64,000 nt of DNA from Gammaproteobacteria bacterium (GCA_009844425.1 VYBN01000032.1:1-64000), one strand, 5' to 3'. Positions 34,017-46,669 are shown, counted from the first letter of the stretch. Notes: generated by a model from the sequence alone, not told the origin. Numbers and translations: made by a program.

Positions 34017-34108
34017 GGGAAGGAGGGTGTCCCGTCCCTCCAACCGGGAAACGAGGACGTTCCGTCCTCTAAAAACCTCGGTTGGAGGGACGGAACACCC
34101 TCCTTCCC
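34017..34108. repeat. Constant-loop hairpin R, left flank of restriction island
   Basis: Arms 34017-34046 and 34079-34108 pair over 30 nt with one mismatch. The 32-nt loop contains GAGGACG-TTC-CGTCCTC and is the exact reverse complement of the loop of S at 38.3 kb, while the stems are unrelated. Just beyond it the base composition drops. Confidence 0.92.
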
Positions 34109-34496
34109 TCCCGGGTCATTTTGAAGCGGGCGGTCAGTGTATTGGGACCGGCTGCGGGCAACAGGTCCACACCCGGATCGCTTGCCTGGGAAGCGTGGTG
34201 AGCGATAGGCGCGCGGCGAAGATCGCTAACGAGAAACAGACAAAAAAGTAAGTGAACTTATCGAATTGTCTGAATTTGGAGTAGGGAGCGTCGCAGTGAT
34301 GAATTTCCCAAATCCAAGGTGCCACGGTTCCAGAGGAACGGTCACTCGACGAAGCGCTAATGACGAAGTCCTAAGCAATTGGCAGGGGCTAACGCAGATA
34401 GGGAATAAGAGTTCGGGCGGATACGGTGAAGGAATGTAGAATGAAATTCAAGGACTACACGGTCGATAGGTTGGACCGGGAATAAGGAGATTCGAT
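34109..34496. other. AT-richer non-coding stretch before the type II restriction genes
   Basis: About 390 nt with no convincing gene. Composition changes from the GC-rich backbone to clearly AT-richer DNA near 34.2 kb, marking the island edge. AAGGAG ends 7 nt before the methyltransferase ATG. The region should hold the promoter of the restriction-modification genes, but I cannot point to clear -35/-10 boxes. No control-protein gene is visible. Confidence 0.5.
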
Positions 34497-35933
34497 ATGA
34501 ACATACAGGCATTACAGACTCAAGTCCCCTTCCCGGAGGTAATCCCGGCGAGTCCACTTTCTTCGCCGAATGGAGGGCCGGTCAAGGCGCGAAACGATCT
34601 AAACGCCCGATTTCGGGATCGAATTTGCGTCAACACGGCCATTAGCCGCAAACTCGTTTCTTATCAAGGGAATAAGTACGTGGCCGGGTTGCGCTGGCTC
34701 AAGTACAAGGAAGGATTCTCCACGGAACTGGTTGCATCGCTTCTGGATAACATTCGGGGAAGCCGTGTGCTCGATCCCTTCTCCGGTATCGGCACTACAG
34801 CGCTCACCTCGGGCGCCAGGAGAATGGCCGCTACAGGTATCGAAATCATGCCGGTTGGAAATCTTGCCGCCAAGGCAATTTCATGCGGCGCCAATGCCGT
34901 AAATCAGCAGGAATTCGCAGCAGCAGCCTCCGCTTTGCTGAGCCATATTTCCCGGGGCAATCGCGGATTGGATTTTCCGCATCTACGCATTACCGAGGGT
35001 GCGTTTCCCGGCAACACGGAGAGTGAACTCGCCCGGGCCCGGAGTTACCTCAAACAGATGGACGATTGCAACCTCAAAGTAATGCTGGAGCTTGCATGCG
35101 TAAGCGTGCTGGAAGAGGTGAGCTACACGCGCAAGGATGGGCAATATCTTCGGTGGGACCCGCGATCCGGAAGGACTGCAAGCACGCGGCTTAACAAAGG
35201 AGATATACCCACGCTCAAAACCGCACTGACCCGAAAGGCGCACGAGATCATCACCGACTTGCCCGCTGTTGCACAGCGGTTTCAAGGACGCGCTCCTCGA
35301 TTCATTGACGGCTCCAGCCTTGACGAATTGCGGAAACAGCCTTCAGCGAGTTTTGATACGGTAATCACCTCGCCGCCGTACGCGAATCGGTACGACTACA
35401 CGCGCACTTACGCCCTTGAACTGGCCTGGTTGGGATACTCCAACGAAGATTTGAAGAAATTGCGGCAGGAACTTCTGTCCGCGACCGTAGAGAACCACTC
35501 CAAACGCAACAAACTCACGCGGTCCTATGCGGGTTCTCCCCTCCCGGAACGGGCATTCAAACTTGTCGATGAGCAGGATGCACTCAATGAGGCGCTGGGA
35601 ATTCTAAGGGATCACGTCAAGGAACTTGGCAATCGGCACGTCATTCGTCTGATCGAAAACTACTTTTCGGAAATGGCCGTCATAATCTGTGAGTTGGCGA
35701 GATTGGTCGAACCCGGCGGACAGGTTTTCATGGTGAACGATAACGTGCGCTATCACGGAGAGGAAATCCCCGTTGACCTGGTTCTTTCCGATTTCGCCGA
35801 GCAATTGGGGTTCCAATGCGTGGTTATCTGGACCCTTAAGCGCGGCAAGGGCAATTCCAGCCAGCAGATGGGCAGGTTTGGGCGTCAGGAGATCCGGAAA
35901 TGTGTCTATCACTGGGTTCGAACGCATGACTGA
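34497..35933 (+). CDS. Type II DNA methyltransferase, probably N4-cytosine
   Basis: 478 residues. The AdoMet motif LDPFSGIGTTAL (about 91-102) precedes the catalytic motif VITSPPYANRYDY (about 289-301); TSPPY is typical of N4-cytosine methyltransferases. It should protect host DNA from the nuclease encoded next. AAGGAG lies 7-8 nt before the ATG. Codon use is less GC-rich than the flanks, a sign of transfer. Its end overlaps the nuclease start by 8 nt, so the pair is translationally coupled. Recognition sequence is unknown; CCCGGG is a guess based on the partner. Confidence 0.88.
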   Translation: MNIQALQTQVPFPEVIPASPLSSPNGGPVKARNDLNARFRDRICVNTAISRKLVSYQGNKYVAGLRWLKYKEGFSTELVASLLDNIRGSRVLDPFSGIGTTALTSGARRMAATGIEIMPVGNLAAKAISCGANAVNQQEFAAAASALLSHISRGNRGLDFPHLRITEGAFPGNTESELARARSYLKQMDDCNLKVMLELACVSVLEEVSYTRKDGQYLRWDPRSGRTASTRLNKGDIPTLKTALTRKAHEIITDLPAVAQRFQGRAPRFIDGSSLDELRKQPSASFDTVITSPPYANRYDYTRTYALELAWLGYSNEDLKKLRQELLSATVENHSKRNKLTRSYAGSPLPERAFKLVDEQDALNEALGILRDHVKELGNRHVIRLIENYFSEMAVIICELARLVEPGGQVFMVNDNVRYHGEEIPVDLVLSDFAEQLGFQCVVIWTLKRGKGNSSQQMGRFGRQEIRKCVYHWVRTHD

Positions 35934-36834
35934 CCATCTGCTCCGGTCCGTGCTCTTCGCCGACATTCTCCGCAAGGGCGAGGATAAAGTTCAGCGTCGC
36001 ATTATTGAGGCTTTCAAAGGCGAATTGGACTTTACACAACTTGACAAGCTCATGATCAGCTCTGCTGCATGGGAGCATGTGACCGCTCTCGACATCGTTC
36101 CGCAAGTTGTTTTCGCGCATCCTGATATCCTTCGGGCAAACCCGACGACATCACTCTATTACCGGGGCATGGCGCTTCTTTCTCAAAAGCGGGTTGGACA
36201 AGCGGCTGCATCCGTGACCAATTGGGAGGATGGATCCCGCAAGACGCCTATTCGCCACGATGCAGCGCAAAAGGTTGCTTGTCTTTACAACGCCATGATT
36301 TCATCGATTATCGAAGGATCGTCGGATTGGACGCTGGACAATGGCTATCGGAACGTTCTCGCCACGATGGGGATTTCGCTCGACGGCATGTATCGCAACA
36401 GAATCGGCCAAATGGCCGAGGATCTTGTAAAGAACCGGATAGCATCATGGCTGAAAGGCAAGGAACTGATCGCACCAGATTGCCCGGAAGAAGGACCATA
36501 CCTGTTGCCCGACGATACGCTCATGCGCTACGGCTCTGAACCGGATATTGATTTCGTCCGGCGCAACAGGCTCATCGCCACAATCGAGATAAAGGGCGGA
36601 CGCGATCCAGCCGGCGCCCTTGAGCGTCTTGGCGCCATGACAAAGAGTTTCGCCGAAACGCCGCCGGATTGTGTGAACTTTCTGGTCGCGGGCGTCATTA
36701 CGCCGGAAATGCAGTCTCGTCTCAATGCAATGGGGAATGTCAAGGTCTATCTTCTGGACGAAATTGCCCAGGACGGAAAGCGCTGGGATGATTTCATGAG
36801 CGAAGTATTCCACTACACCATTCGCGTGACATGA
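35926..36834 (+). CDS. Type II restriction endonuclease, XcyI/Cfr9I-like
   Basis: 302 residues. A PD-(D/E)xK core is visible at about 205-225: SEPDIDFVRRNRL then IATIEIKGG. The remainder resembles XcyI-family enzymes (CCCGGG) by my recollection of length and by the partner N4-cytosine methylase, not by a search. The ATG inside the methyltransferase 3' end gives a sensible start; a longer frame lies entirely within the methyltransferase gene. Base composition is AT-rich like its partner. Together they form a complete restriction-modification unit. Confidence 0.72.
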   Translation: MTDHLLRSVLFADILRKGEDKVQRRIIEAFKGELDFTQLDKLMISSAAWEHVTALDIVPQVVFAHPDILRANPTTSLYYRGMALLSQKRVGQAAASVTNWEDGSRKTPIRHDAAQKVACLYNAMISSIIEGSSDWTLDNGYRNVLATMGISLDGMYRNRIGQMAEDLVKNRIASWLKGKELIAPDCPEEGPYLLPDDTLMRYGSEPDIDFVRRNRLIATIEIKGGRDPAGALERLGAMTKSFAETPPDCVNFLVAGVITPEMQSRLNAMGNVKVYLLDEIAQDGKRWDDFMSEVFHYTIRVT

Positions 36835-37103
36835 GCGGATTCCACAAAGACGAACCGCGCGTTGCGGCTGGAGCGGCGAGCGAATGGACTACAACATCGC
36901 CATCGATGCGCTGTGCTGGCAGGTGGGGGTGCCGCTGACCCGTCTTCGACAGTTCAGAAATACGGAGATCTTTTTTCACTGAAATTTCGGGGCACAGTAG
37001 CGAGTATTGCGCCTCCAAGTTCGCAACTGTGCGAGCAGTCAATTGACTCTCCTGCGGGCGCCTGGCATCATTGCGTTATTATTCTTTGAAATATGACGGC
37101 ATA
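36835..37103 (+). other. Gap with a 32-codon ORF, possible gene remnant
   Basis: Between the nuclease and the ATPase. ATG at 36884 opens 32 codons (starts MDYNIAIDALCWQVGV, stop at 36982) with no recognised family and no ribosome site. The first part is GC-rich, the rest AT-richer, suggesting a junction between fragments of different origin. Confidence 0.3.
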
Positions 37104-38264
37104 GTGTCCACCAGGATCTATCCTCGCCTGACCCGGGCGCCCGGACAGAGCTTCTTTCTCCTCGGCGTACGCGGGGTTGGCAAGAGCACCTGGGCGCGGC
37201 GCCAGTTTCCCGATGCTCCGCGTATCGATCTCCTTGACGAAAGCCGCTATCAGGACTATCTCGCTGATCCATCCCTCTTTGCGGCGGATATCCAATCGGC
37301 GCCGCCCGGCAGTTGGGTGGTGGTGGACGAGATCCAGCGTCTTCCCAACCTGCTCAATGAAGTGCATCGGCACATCGAGGATCGCCAGCTTAACTTTGCC
37401 CTGCTGGGGTCAAGCGCGCGAAAACTCAAGGCCGCAGGCGTCAACCTGCTCGCAGGCCGAGCGCTGCACAAGACCATGCATCCGCTAACCCCGGCCGAAC
37501 TCGGCGACGACTTTGATCTCGATGCCGCCCTCGATACGGGAACCATTCCCCTGGCATGGGCCGCCGCCGAACGGCGCCCCGTGCTTGACAGCTACGTCCG
37601 CCTCTACCTCCGCGAGGAGATCCGGGCCGAGGGCCTGGTGCGAAACCTCCCGGGGTTCGCGCGCTTCCTGCCCATCGCCGCCCTCTACCACGGCCAGGTC
37701 GTCAACATATCAGGCATCGCGCGCGACTGCGGCGTTGCGCGCACCACGGTGCAGGGTTACCTGGACATCCTTGAGGATACGTTGCTTGCTTTCCGCCTCC
37801 CTGCCTTCCAGCCACGGCTGCGGGCGCGTGAGCGCCACCATCCGAAGCTCTACTGGGTCGATCCCGGCCTGGTTCGCGCCGTGAAAAAGCTCCATGGACC
37901 GATCGCACCCGAAGAGCGCGGCGCGCTGCTTGAAGGCTGGGTTCTGCACCTTCTGCGGGCGCACAACGAGGATAGCGGATTGTTCGACCAGTTGCGCTAC
38001 TGGGCGCCGCATCCGGCGAACCGCACGGAGGTGGACTTCCTGCTCCGCCGAGGCGGCGAGTTGACGGCGATTGAGGTCAAATCCCAACCCCGCTATCACA
38101 CCGGCATGCTGCCGGGGCTGCGTGCGATCGCGGATCTCCCGGGGGTAGTGCGGCGCGTGCTTGTTTACGGCGGCAAGCGGTCATTTCGAACCGGGGCCGG
38201 GATCGACGTATGGTCCACTGGCCGGCTGCATCAGGCCCTTGCCGAGAAGGCCCTTTGGCCTTGA
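37104..38264 (+). CDS. AAA ATPase with C-terminal DUF4143 domain
   Basis: 386 residues. Walker A in LLGVRGVGKSTWARR, Walker B in SWVVVDEIQRLP, then a winged-helix-like middle (SGIARDCGVARTTVQGYLDI). The C-terminal DUF4143 region has TEVDFLLRRGGELTAIEVKS, a PD-(D/E)xK-like D-ExK pattern. These ATPases are common, move often and have no settled function. GTG start gives VSTRIYPRLTR, as in relatives; TTG codons up to 33 nt upstream are alternatives. GC content is that of the backbone, unlike the preceding restriction genes. Confidence 0.85.
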   Translation: MSTRIYPRLTRAPGQSFFLLGVRGVGKSTWARRQFPDAPRIDLLDESRYQDYLADPSLFAADIQSAPPGSWVVVDEIQRLPNLLNEVHRHIEDRQLNFALLGSSARKLKAAGVNLLAGRALHKTMHPLTPAELGDDFDLDAALDTGTIPLAWAAAERRPVLDSYVRLYLREEIRAEGLVRNLPGFARFLPIAALYHGQVVNISGIARDCGVARTTVQGYLDILEDTLLAFRLPAFQPRLRARERHHPKLYWVDPGLVRAVKKLHGPIAPEERGALLEGWVLHLLRAHNEDSGLFDQLRYWAPHPANRTEVDFLLRRGGELTAIEVKSQPRYHTGMLPGLRAIADLPGVVRRVLVYGGKRSFRTGAGIDVWSTGRLHQALAEKALWP

Positions 38265-38280
38265 GTTCCGCGACCCCGCA

Positions 38281-38372
38281 GGGCAGGAGGGCATTGCGCC
38301 CTTCCACCCGAGGTTTTTAGAGGACGGAACGTCCTCGTTTCCCGGGTGGAAGGGCGCAATGCCTTCCTGCCC
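38281..38372. repeat. Constant-loop hairpin S, right flank of restriction island
   Basis: Arms 38281-38310 and 38343-38372 pair over 30 nt with one mismatch. The 32-nt loop is the exact reverse complement of the loop of R. R and S therefore form an inverted pair around the methyltransferase, nuclease and ATPase genes. Confidence 0.92.
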
Positions 38373-38398
38373 GGGATCACTCAGAAGCAACCTTTTGT

Positions 38399-38458
38399 CG
38401 AGGGCGTCTCGCCCTCGCTCCCAGGGCCCTTCTTCGAGGGCGAGACGCCCTCCCAGGG
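38399..38458. repeat. Short palindromic repeat after the TonB receptor gene
   Basis: GAGGGCGTCTCGCCCTC (38400-38416) and GAGGGCGAGACGCCCTC (38436-38452) are each self-complementary and are reverse complements of one another. The element ends 3 nt before the receptor stop codon on the minus strand. Confidence 0.8.
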
Positions 38459-38460
38459 TT

Positions 38461-40959
38461 TTAGAAGCGGGCGGTGAACTCCACGCCTATGCGCCGGAGG
38501 TCGGCCGGGTGGATGAACGTGCCGCCGAACTCGGGCGCCGGGATCACCTCTTCCAGATAGACCTCCTCGGTCGCGTTCCTGGCGAACACCACCGCCGAGA
38601 GCCGGTCGTTCTCCACGCCCACGCGCAGGTTCAGCACCGTGTAGCTGTCGCGCCGGGTGGGTGTGAAGTCGCTGGCCACCCCGTCGAACAGCGTCGCGCG
38701 CTGCTGGTCCTGGATCACGTGGAACCAGGTCTCGCCCACGGCCGACACGTCGGCCGAGGCCGCAAGCCGCCAGTCGCCGGTCAGCGGCATGACCACGCGG
38801 GCGCCCGCGCTGGCCGTCCAGTCCGGCGTGTACGGCGACTTGTTGCCGACCGTGTCGGGCCGCACGCTGTTGGCTTCGATCTCGCTGTCCACGTAGCCCC
38901 AGCCCGCGTAGACGTCGAGGATGTCCGTCACCGCCCAGGTGGCGCCGATTTCCGCGCCCTGCAGGCTCACTTCGTCGACGTTGCCGTTCAGCCGCAGCAG
39001 GCCGAAGGGGCCCACCAGGAACTCGAAGAACTGCATGTCGTCCACCTGCACGTTGAAGGCCGTGGCTTCGAGCCTCAGGCGGTCGTCCAGCAGGCTGCCC
39101 TTGACGCCCACTTCAAGCGAAACGGAAGTTTCCTTGTCCACGTCGTCGGTGATGCCCACGGGCACCTGCGGCGGCGCACCCAGCGCGGCCAGGAACACGT
39201 TGTTGATCAGGCCGTTGATGAAGATGTCCACGGTGGCCTTGGCGCCCTGGTTGTTGAATCCGCCGCTCTTGAAGCCCACGCCCCCGCTGGCGAACAGCGT
39301 CCAGTCCTCGGTCACGTCCCAGGTGAGCGAGAGCTTCGGCTGGAACTGGCTGAATGTGCGGGACTTGGGCGCGATCGAACCGGCCGGATTCACGCCGGGG
39401 CACAAACCGGGGTTGATCGGCGCGTTGCCGGTGTAGGGCGGTCCGTCGCAGTCGATGTACTGCGACAGGGCGTTGATCGGAACCAGGTTCTCAACCTCGC
39501 GCCGTTCGTTGTCGAAGCGCAGCGCCAGCGAGACTTCCGTGGTTTCGGTCATTTCGTAGGAGATTTCGCCGAAAGCCGCCATCACGCGATTGCTGAAGCG
39601 GTCGTGCACGAGTTGCTCGGTCGGGTTGTCGCCGCTCTGCGGCACGTACAGTTCCTGGGTGATGCCGTTGCCCAGGTCCAGCCCGGTGTTGACGCCCACC
39701 TCGCGGTCGATGTCGAGGAAATAGGCGCCGGCCAGCCAGGTGAGGGGCCCTTCGCCGGTGGAGTTCAGGCGCACTTCGACGCTGTAGTCGGTCTGTTTGC
39801 GCTCCTGGTACTGGGTGCCGTCACAGGCGATCGGCGTGTACGGGCCCAGCAGCGACACCGGGAAGTTCGGGTCGGGACCCAGGTAGGTGGGAGCGGGCAG
39901 CCGCACCCCGGCGTTGAACGCCTCGGTCACCGAATCCAGGCAGTGCTGGTTGGCGTTGAAGAAGCCGAACGCGCCGCTGGTGCCGTCTGCGCTCAGGTTG
40001 TTGTCGATCTTGCTGTACAGGAACCAGGCGCGCATGTCGGCCCAGCCCAGCGCGTGGTCGACACGGGCGGAGAACTCCGTGGCCTCCTGTTCGTTGCCGG
40101 GATCGATGTTGGTCTGGAAGACGAACTCGTGGTCGTTGACGTCCTCGAAGAACTGCGGCACGCCGAACAGCTGCGCAAACAGCGGAAGATGAAAGGCCGC
40201 GTTGAAGGTGATCGAGGCCGCGTCGACCTCGCCGTACCGGAACTTGAAGTCCCAGCTGGTCTCCTCGGAGGGATCCCAGGTGAGCCGCGCATTGACGTTG
40301 TAGCCGCGATAGTCGTCCACGATGTCGTCGCGATTGAGATAGGTGTTCTCGTAAAAGCCGTCGGTCGTGCGGTAGTCGCCCTGCACGCGGAAGTTGACGC
40401 CTTCGGCCAGGGCGCTTTCGATGGCGCCGGAGTACAGCCAGGTGTTGTCGCCCGCGCCGCTTGCCTTGACGTAGCCGCCGGTATCGCCGCCGGGCTTGTC
40501 GGTGGTGATGATGATGGCGCCGGCCGCGGCGTTACGCCCGTACAGCGCGCCTTGCGGCCCCTTGAGTATTTCGATCTGGCTCAGGTTCGCGTACTCCCGG
40601 TTCAGCGCCGCCGGATTGGTCATCAGCACGCCGTCGACAATCAGCGCATAGGAGTTCTCGGCATCGCGCGCGCCATTGATTCCGCGGATGTTGACTTGCG
40701 TGTCGCCCACTTCCGCCGTGTCCACGATCGACACGCCGGGCGTCATGTACACGAAGTCCTCGGCGCGCTGAATGCCGGACCGCTCGATGTCCTCGGCAGT
40801 GAGCACCCGCACCGTTCCGGGCACGTCGCGCAGCGTTTCTTCGCGCTGACGGGCGGTCACTATGATTTCCTCGATCGCATCCTGCGCCGGCGCGACCGGC
40901 GCCAGAAGCACCGTGCCGAGTGCGCAAAAAATCAGTTGTCTCAAAGGGTTCGTGTTCAT
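38461..40959 (-). CDS. TonB-dependent outer membrane receptor
   Basis: 832 residues. Signal peptide to about residue 25 (cleavage near APA-QD), TonB-box-like EEIIVTARQREE, and plug domain with VPGTVRVLTAEDIERSG and VNIRGINGARD. The plug closes with EILKGPQGALYGRNAAAGAI and a 22-strand barrel follows, ending in EFTARF with the terminal Phe. It imports a large or scarce ligand using TonB energy. No siderophore or B12 gene is adjacent, so the ligand is unknown; the type is that of the large iron-complex/other-substrate receptors of marine Proteobacteria. Confidence 0.95.
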   Translation of the reverse strand: MNTNPLRQLIFCALGTVLLAPVAPAQDAIEEIIVTARQREETLRDVPGTVRVLTAEDIERSGIQRAEDFVYMTPGVSIVDTAEVGDTQVNIRGINGARDAENSYALIVDGVLMTNPAALNREYANLSQIEILKGPQGALYGRNAAAGAIIITTDKPGGDTGGYVKASGAGDNTWLYSGAIESALAEGVNFRVQGDYRTTDGFYENTYLNRDDIVDDYRGYNVNARLTWDPSEETSWDFKFRYGEVDAASITFNAAFHLPLFAQLFGVPQFFEDVNDHEFVFQTNIDPGNEQEATEFSARVDHALGWADMRAWFLYSKIDNNLSADGTSGAFGFFNANQHCLDSVTEAFNAGVRLPAPTYLGPDPNFPVSLLGPYTPIACDGTQYQERKQTDYSVEVRLNSTGEGPLTWLAGAYFLDIDREVGVNTGLDLGNGITQELYVPQSGDNPTEQLVHDRFSNRVMAAFGEISYEMTETTEVSLALRFDNERREVENLVPINALSQYIDCDGPPYTGNAPINPGLCPGVNPAGSIAPKSRTFSQFQPKLSLTWDVTEDWTLFASGGVGFKSGGFNNQGAKATVDIFINGLINNVFLAALGAPPQVPVGITDDVDKETSVSLEVGVKGSLLDDRLRLEATAFNVQVDDMQFFEFLVGPFGLLRLNGNVDEVSLQGAEIGATWAVTDILDVYAGWGYVDSEIEANSVRPDTVGNKSPYTPDWTASAGARVVMPLTGDWRLAASADVSAVGETWFHVIQDQQRATLFDGVASDFTPTRRDSYTVLNLRVGVENDRLSAVVFARNATEEVYLEEVIPAPEFGGTFIHPADLRRIGVEFTARF

Positions 40960-41110
40960 TCGCAGCTCCGGGGTCTGAACGTTCGCCGGCTTTCGCCTTG
41001 TCGCCGGCTTGCTGAAGTCGGGAAGTTTAGGCTTGGGGGACGATTCCAGTCAATGCGGCATTGGCGGCGTGATAGATTAGCCGCCTTTCCGGCATCGCTT
41101 GGGGGCGACT

Positions 41111-41920
41111 ATGGCAGAGGCAAGGACAGTTGTGGTTACCGGCGGCACGCGCGGCATCGGCAAGGGCATGTCGCGCGAGTTTCTCAAGCGCGGCCACCGC
41201 GTCGTCGTGTGCGGGCGCAGCGACGACAGCGCCGCCGCTGCCGCCGCCGAACTGGCCGAGCACGGCGAAGTGATCGGCAAGGGCTGCGACGTGAGCGATT
41301 ACGCCAGCGTGCAGGCCCTGTGGGACGCGGCAGTCGAGCGCTTCGGCGGTGTGGATATCTGGATCAACAACGCCGGCATCAGCAATCGCCGCGCCAACGT
41401 GAACGAACTTCGGCCCGAAGAAATGGCGGAAGTCGTGAGCACCAACCTGACGGGTTCCTTCAACGGCTGCCGGGTCGCGATCGAAGGCATGCGGAAGCAG
41501 GACAACGGCGGGGCCGTGTACGTGTTCGAAGGCTTCGGCAGCAACGGCATGACCGCGCCGGGACTCACGCCGTACGGCTCGACCAAGCGCGCGATCAGCT
41601 ACATGGCGCAATCGCTGGCCAAGGAGGTGCGCGGCGGCAACGTGATCGTGGGCGCGCTGAGCCCCGGCATCGTGATCACCGACATGTCGATGCTGGCGGG
41701 TGGGCGCGACACCGACCGCGCGGCCCAGGCCCGCAGGATCTACAACATCCTGGGCGACCGGGTGGAGCGCGTCACGCCCTGGCTGGTGGAAAAGGTGCTG
41801 GCGAACCGCAAGAACGGGGCCAGCATCAAGTGGCTGACCTCGCTGCGCGCCGCCGGCCGGTTCATGTGCCCGGTCTATCACCGCCGCGACGTCGTCAGCG
41901 ACTACGCCCCCGGCGCCTGA
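41111..41920 (+). CDS. SDR family protein resembling chlorophyll b reductase (NYC1/NOL)
   Basis: 269 residues. Rossmann motif TGGTRGIGKGMS, INNAGISN, and Ser/Tyr/Lys in EGFGSNGMTAPGLTPYGSTK. Several stretches match my memory of plant NYC1/NOL: VVSTNLTGSFNGCRVAIEGM, LSPGIVITDM, RRIYNILGDRVERVTPWLV. There is no sign of photosynthesis here, so the substrate is something else, perhaps a cyclic tetrapyrrole or another carbonyl. ATG at 41111 has GGGGG at a good distance; TTG at 41099 is less likely. Hairpin G follows the gene. Confidence 0.82.
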   Translation: MAEARTVVVTGGTRGIGKGMSREFLKRGHRVVVCGRSDDSAAAAAAELAEHGEVIGKGCDVSDYASVQALWDAAVERFGGVDIWINNAGISNRRANVNELRPEEMAEVVSTNLTGSFNGCRVAIEGMRKQDNGGAVYVFEGFGSNGMTAPGLTPYGSTKRAISYMAQSLAKEVRGGNVIVGALSPGIVITDMSMLAGGRDTDRAAQARRIYNILGDRVERVTPWLVEKVLANRKNGASIKWLTSLRAAGRFMCPVYHRRDVVSDYAPGA

Positions 41921-41962
41921 CGCGCGCGTGCGCTCCGAACAAGCGAACAGCCGTGCTTCCTC

Positions 41963-42062
41963 GCCCTTCGTTTGTCCCCCTCCTCGCTGGAGGCGCCATC
42001 CTGGCTCGATTCTCGCTGTCCCTGCTCCAACGCTCCCACGAGGAGGGGGACAAACGAAGGGC
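41963..42062. repeat. Constant-loop hairpin G (24-bp perfect stem)
   Basis: Arms 41963-41986 and 42039-42062 are complementary over 24 nt with a 52-nt loop. In reverse the loop holds GCC-AGGAT-GGC and a CAGGGACA unit. A fragment of the same loop recurs at 44080-44102 without a stem. It lies between the SDR gene and glnS. Confidence 0.88.
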
Positions 42063-42123
42063 TTCAGCGGGCGCCTTTCCAGTCGCGCAGCAGCGCCGGC
42101 TTGCGGCGTTTCCATAGTGTGTG

Positions 42124-43782
<1,659 letters not shown>

Positions 43783-43808
43783 CCCCTCGGTTTTGCCGTG
43801 CTGGTTCC

Positions 43809-43916
43809 GCCTTGTTTGTTGTCCCCTCCCCACCGGGGACGCATGAAGTCATCCTGACGCTCGGCGGGGGCGTCCTGCCCCCGACGCCCCTGTGGGGAGG
43901 GGGCAACAAACAAGGC
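43809..43916. repeat. Constant-loop hairpin H (25-bp stem)
   Basis: Arms 43809-43833 and 43892-43916 pair with one mismatch. The loop contains GGGGGCG-TCCT-GCCCCC. Its sequence aligns in reverse with the loop of I, where the same mini-hairpin is GAAGGC-AGGAT-GCCTTC, showing paired changes. Confidence 0.88.
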
Positions 43917-43950
43917 TCGGTTGCCGCCTGCCCTGACAGCGCCCACTCAA

Positions 43951-44058
43951 GCCCGTCTATTGCGCCGCTTGTCGCGGGAGCGTCGAAGGCAGGATGCCTT
44001 CGCCGAGCGTCAGGACGACTTTATGCGTCTCCAGCGAGAAGCGGCGCAATAGACGGGC
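43951..44058. repeat. Constant-loop hairpin I (30-bp stem)
   Basis: Arms 43951-43980 and 44029-44058 pair with three mismatches around a 48-nt loop that is homologous to loop H in reverse. It lies in the glnS-rpoD gap, between convergent genes. Confidence 0.86.
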
Positions 44059-44079
44059 GAGGCAGCACGAGAAGCGGGA

Positions 44080-44102
44080 ATCGAGCCAGGATGGCGTTCC
44101 CC
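44080..44102. repeat. Stemless fragment of the G-type loop
   Basis: GAATCGAGCCAGGATGGCG matches the reverse complement of part of loop G at 42.0 kb. No flanking stem is visible, so this looks like a decayed copy beside hairpin I. Confidence 0.6.
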
Positions 44103-44140
44103 GGACAAAGGGGCCATCAAGGGCGAGTTCGAAGCGGGGA

Positions 44141-46084
<1,944 letters not shown>

Positions 46085-46119
46085 GTGCGGCGCGTGCCTC
46101 CGGGAGGGTGAATCGGCCA

Positions 46120-46148
46120 ATTATCGCTCATTTTTGACGGTCCATAAA
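46120..46148 (-). promoter_or_regulatory. Candidate rpoD promoter
   Basis: On the minus strand GATAAT (46125-46120) lies 17 nt after TTTATG (46148-46143). The -10 is a 5/6 match; the -35 is weak. It is about 35 nt upstream of the rpoD start. Confidence 0.4.
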
Positions 46149-46247
46149 GCAGGGAAACCGAAGCGGCGCCCCGCCTGCCTTGCTTGATGCTTCGGATGTG
46201 GGAACCGTCTCAGCAGAATTCAATGCCCGCATTCGCCCGGGCGCCCG

Positions 46248-46634
46248 TCATTCCCTGAGCGCCCGCCGCAGGAACAATACGCCCAGCGCCAGGACAACGA
46301 GCTCAAAGACCGTCGCCAGGCCCTGGTTCGCGGAGATTCCCGGATTGCCGTCGAAGACCTCGACGACGAGACGGGTCAGCGCCAGGGCGCCGACGCCGAA
46401 CACCGCGCAGGCGAGGCCGGCGAACGCCAGCCGCCGCGACCACACGCCGGAGATCATCAGCAGACCGATGCCCGCCACCAGGCCGCCGTAGGTCGCGCGG
46501 ATTTCGGTCACGCCCGACGGGTCCGCCGCTGCAATGCCCATGGCCGCCCCCAGGGTGTGGGGGTCGATAAGGGCAAATACGGCCGAAGCGATGAAGATGC
46601 CGCCCACAACAGCCAGGTAGATTTTCTGCGCCAT
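46248..46634 (-). CDS. DUF4345 family membrane protein
   Basis: 128 residues with four predicted membrane helices (about 5-25, 45-66, 70-90, 102-122). IRATYGGLVAGIGLLMI and LALTRLVVEVFDG match the DUF4345 pattern I know. Function unknown. It is inserted between dnaG and rpoD on the same strand, 36 nt after dnaG, so it probably shares the dnaG transcript. This is an unusual passenger in the primase-sigma operon. Confidence 0.8.
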   Translation of the reverse strand: MAQKIYLAVVGGIFIASAVFALIDPHTLGAAMGIAAADPSGVTEIRATYGGLVAGIGLLMISGVWSRRLAFAGLACAVFGVGALALTRLVVEVFDGNPGISANQGLATVFELVVLALGVLFLRRALRE

Positions 46635-46669
46635 TTCGGATTCTCCCTGCGTTTCGGCTGCCGCTGGCC

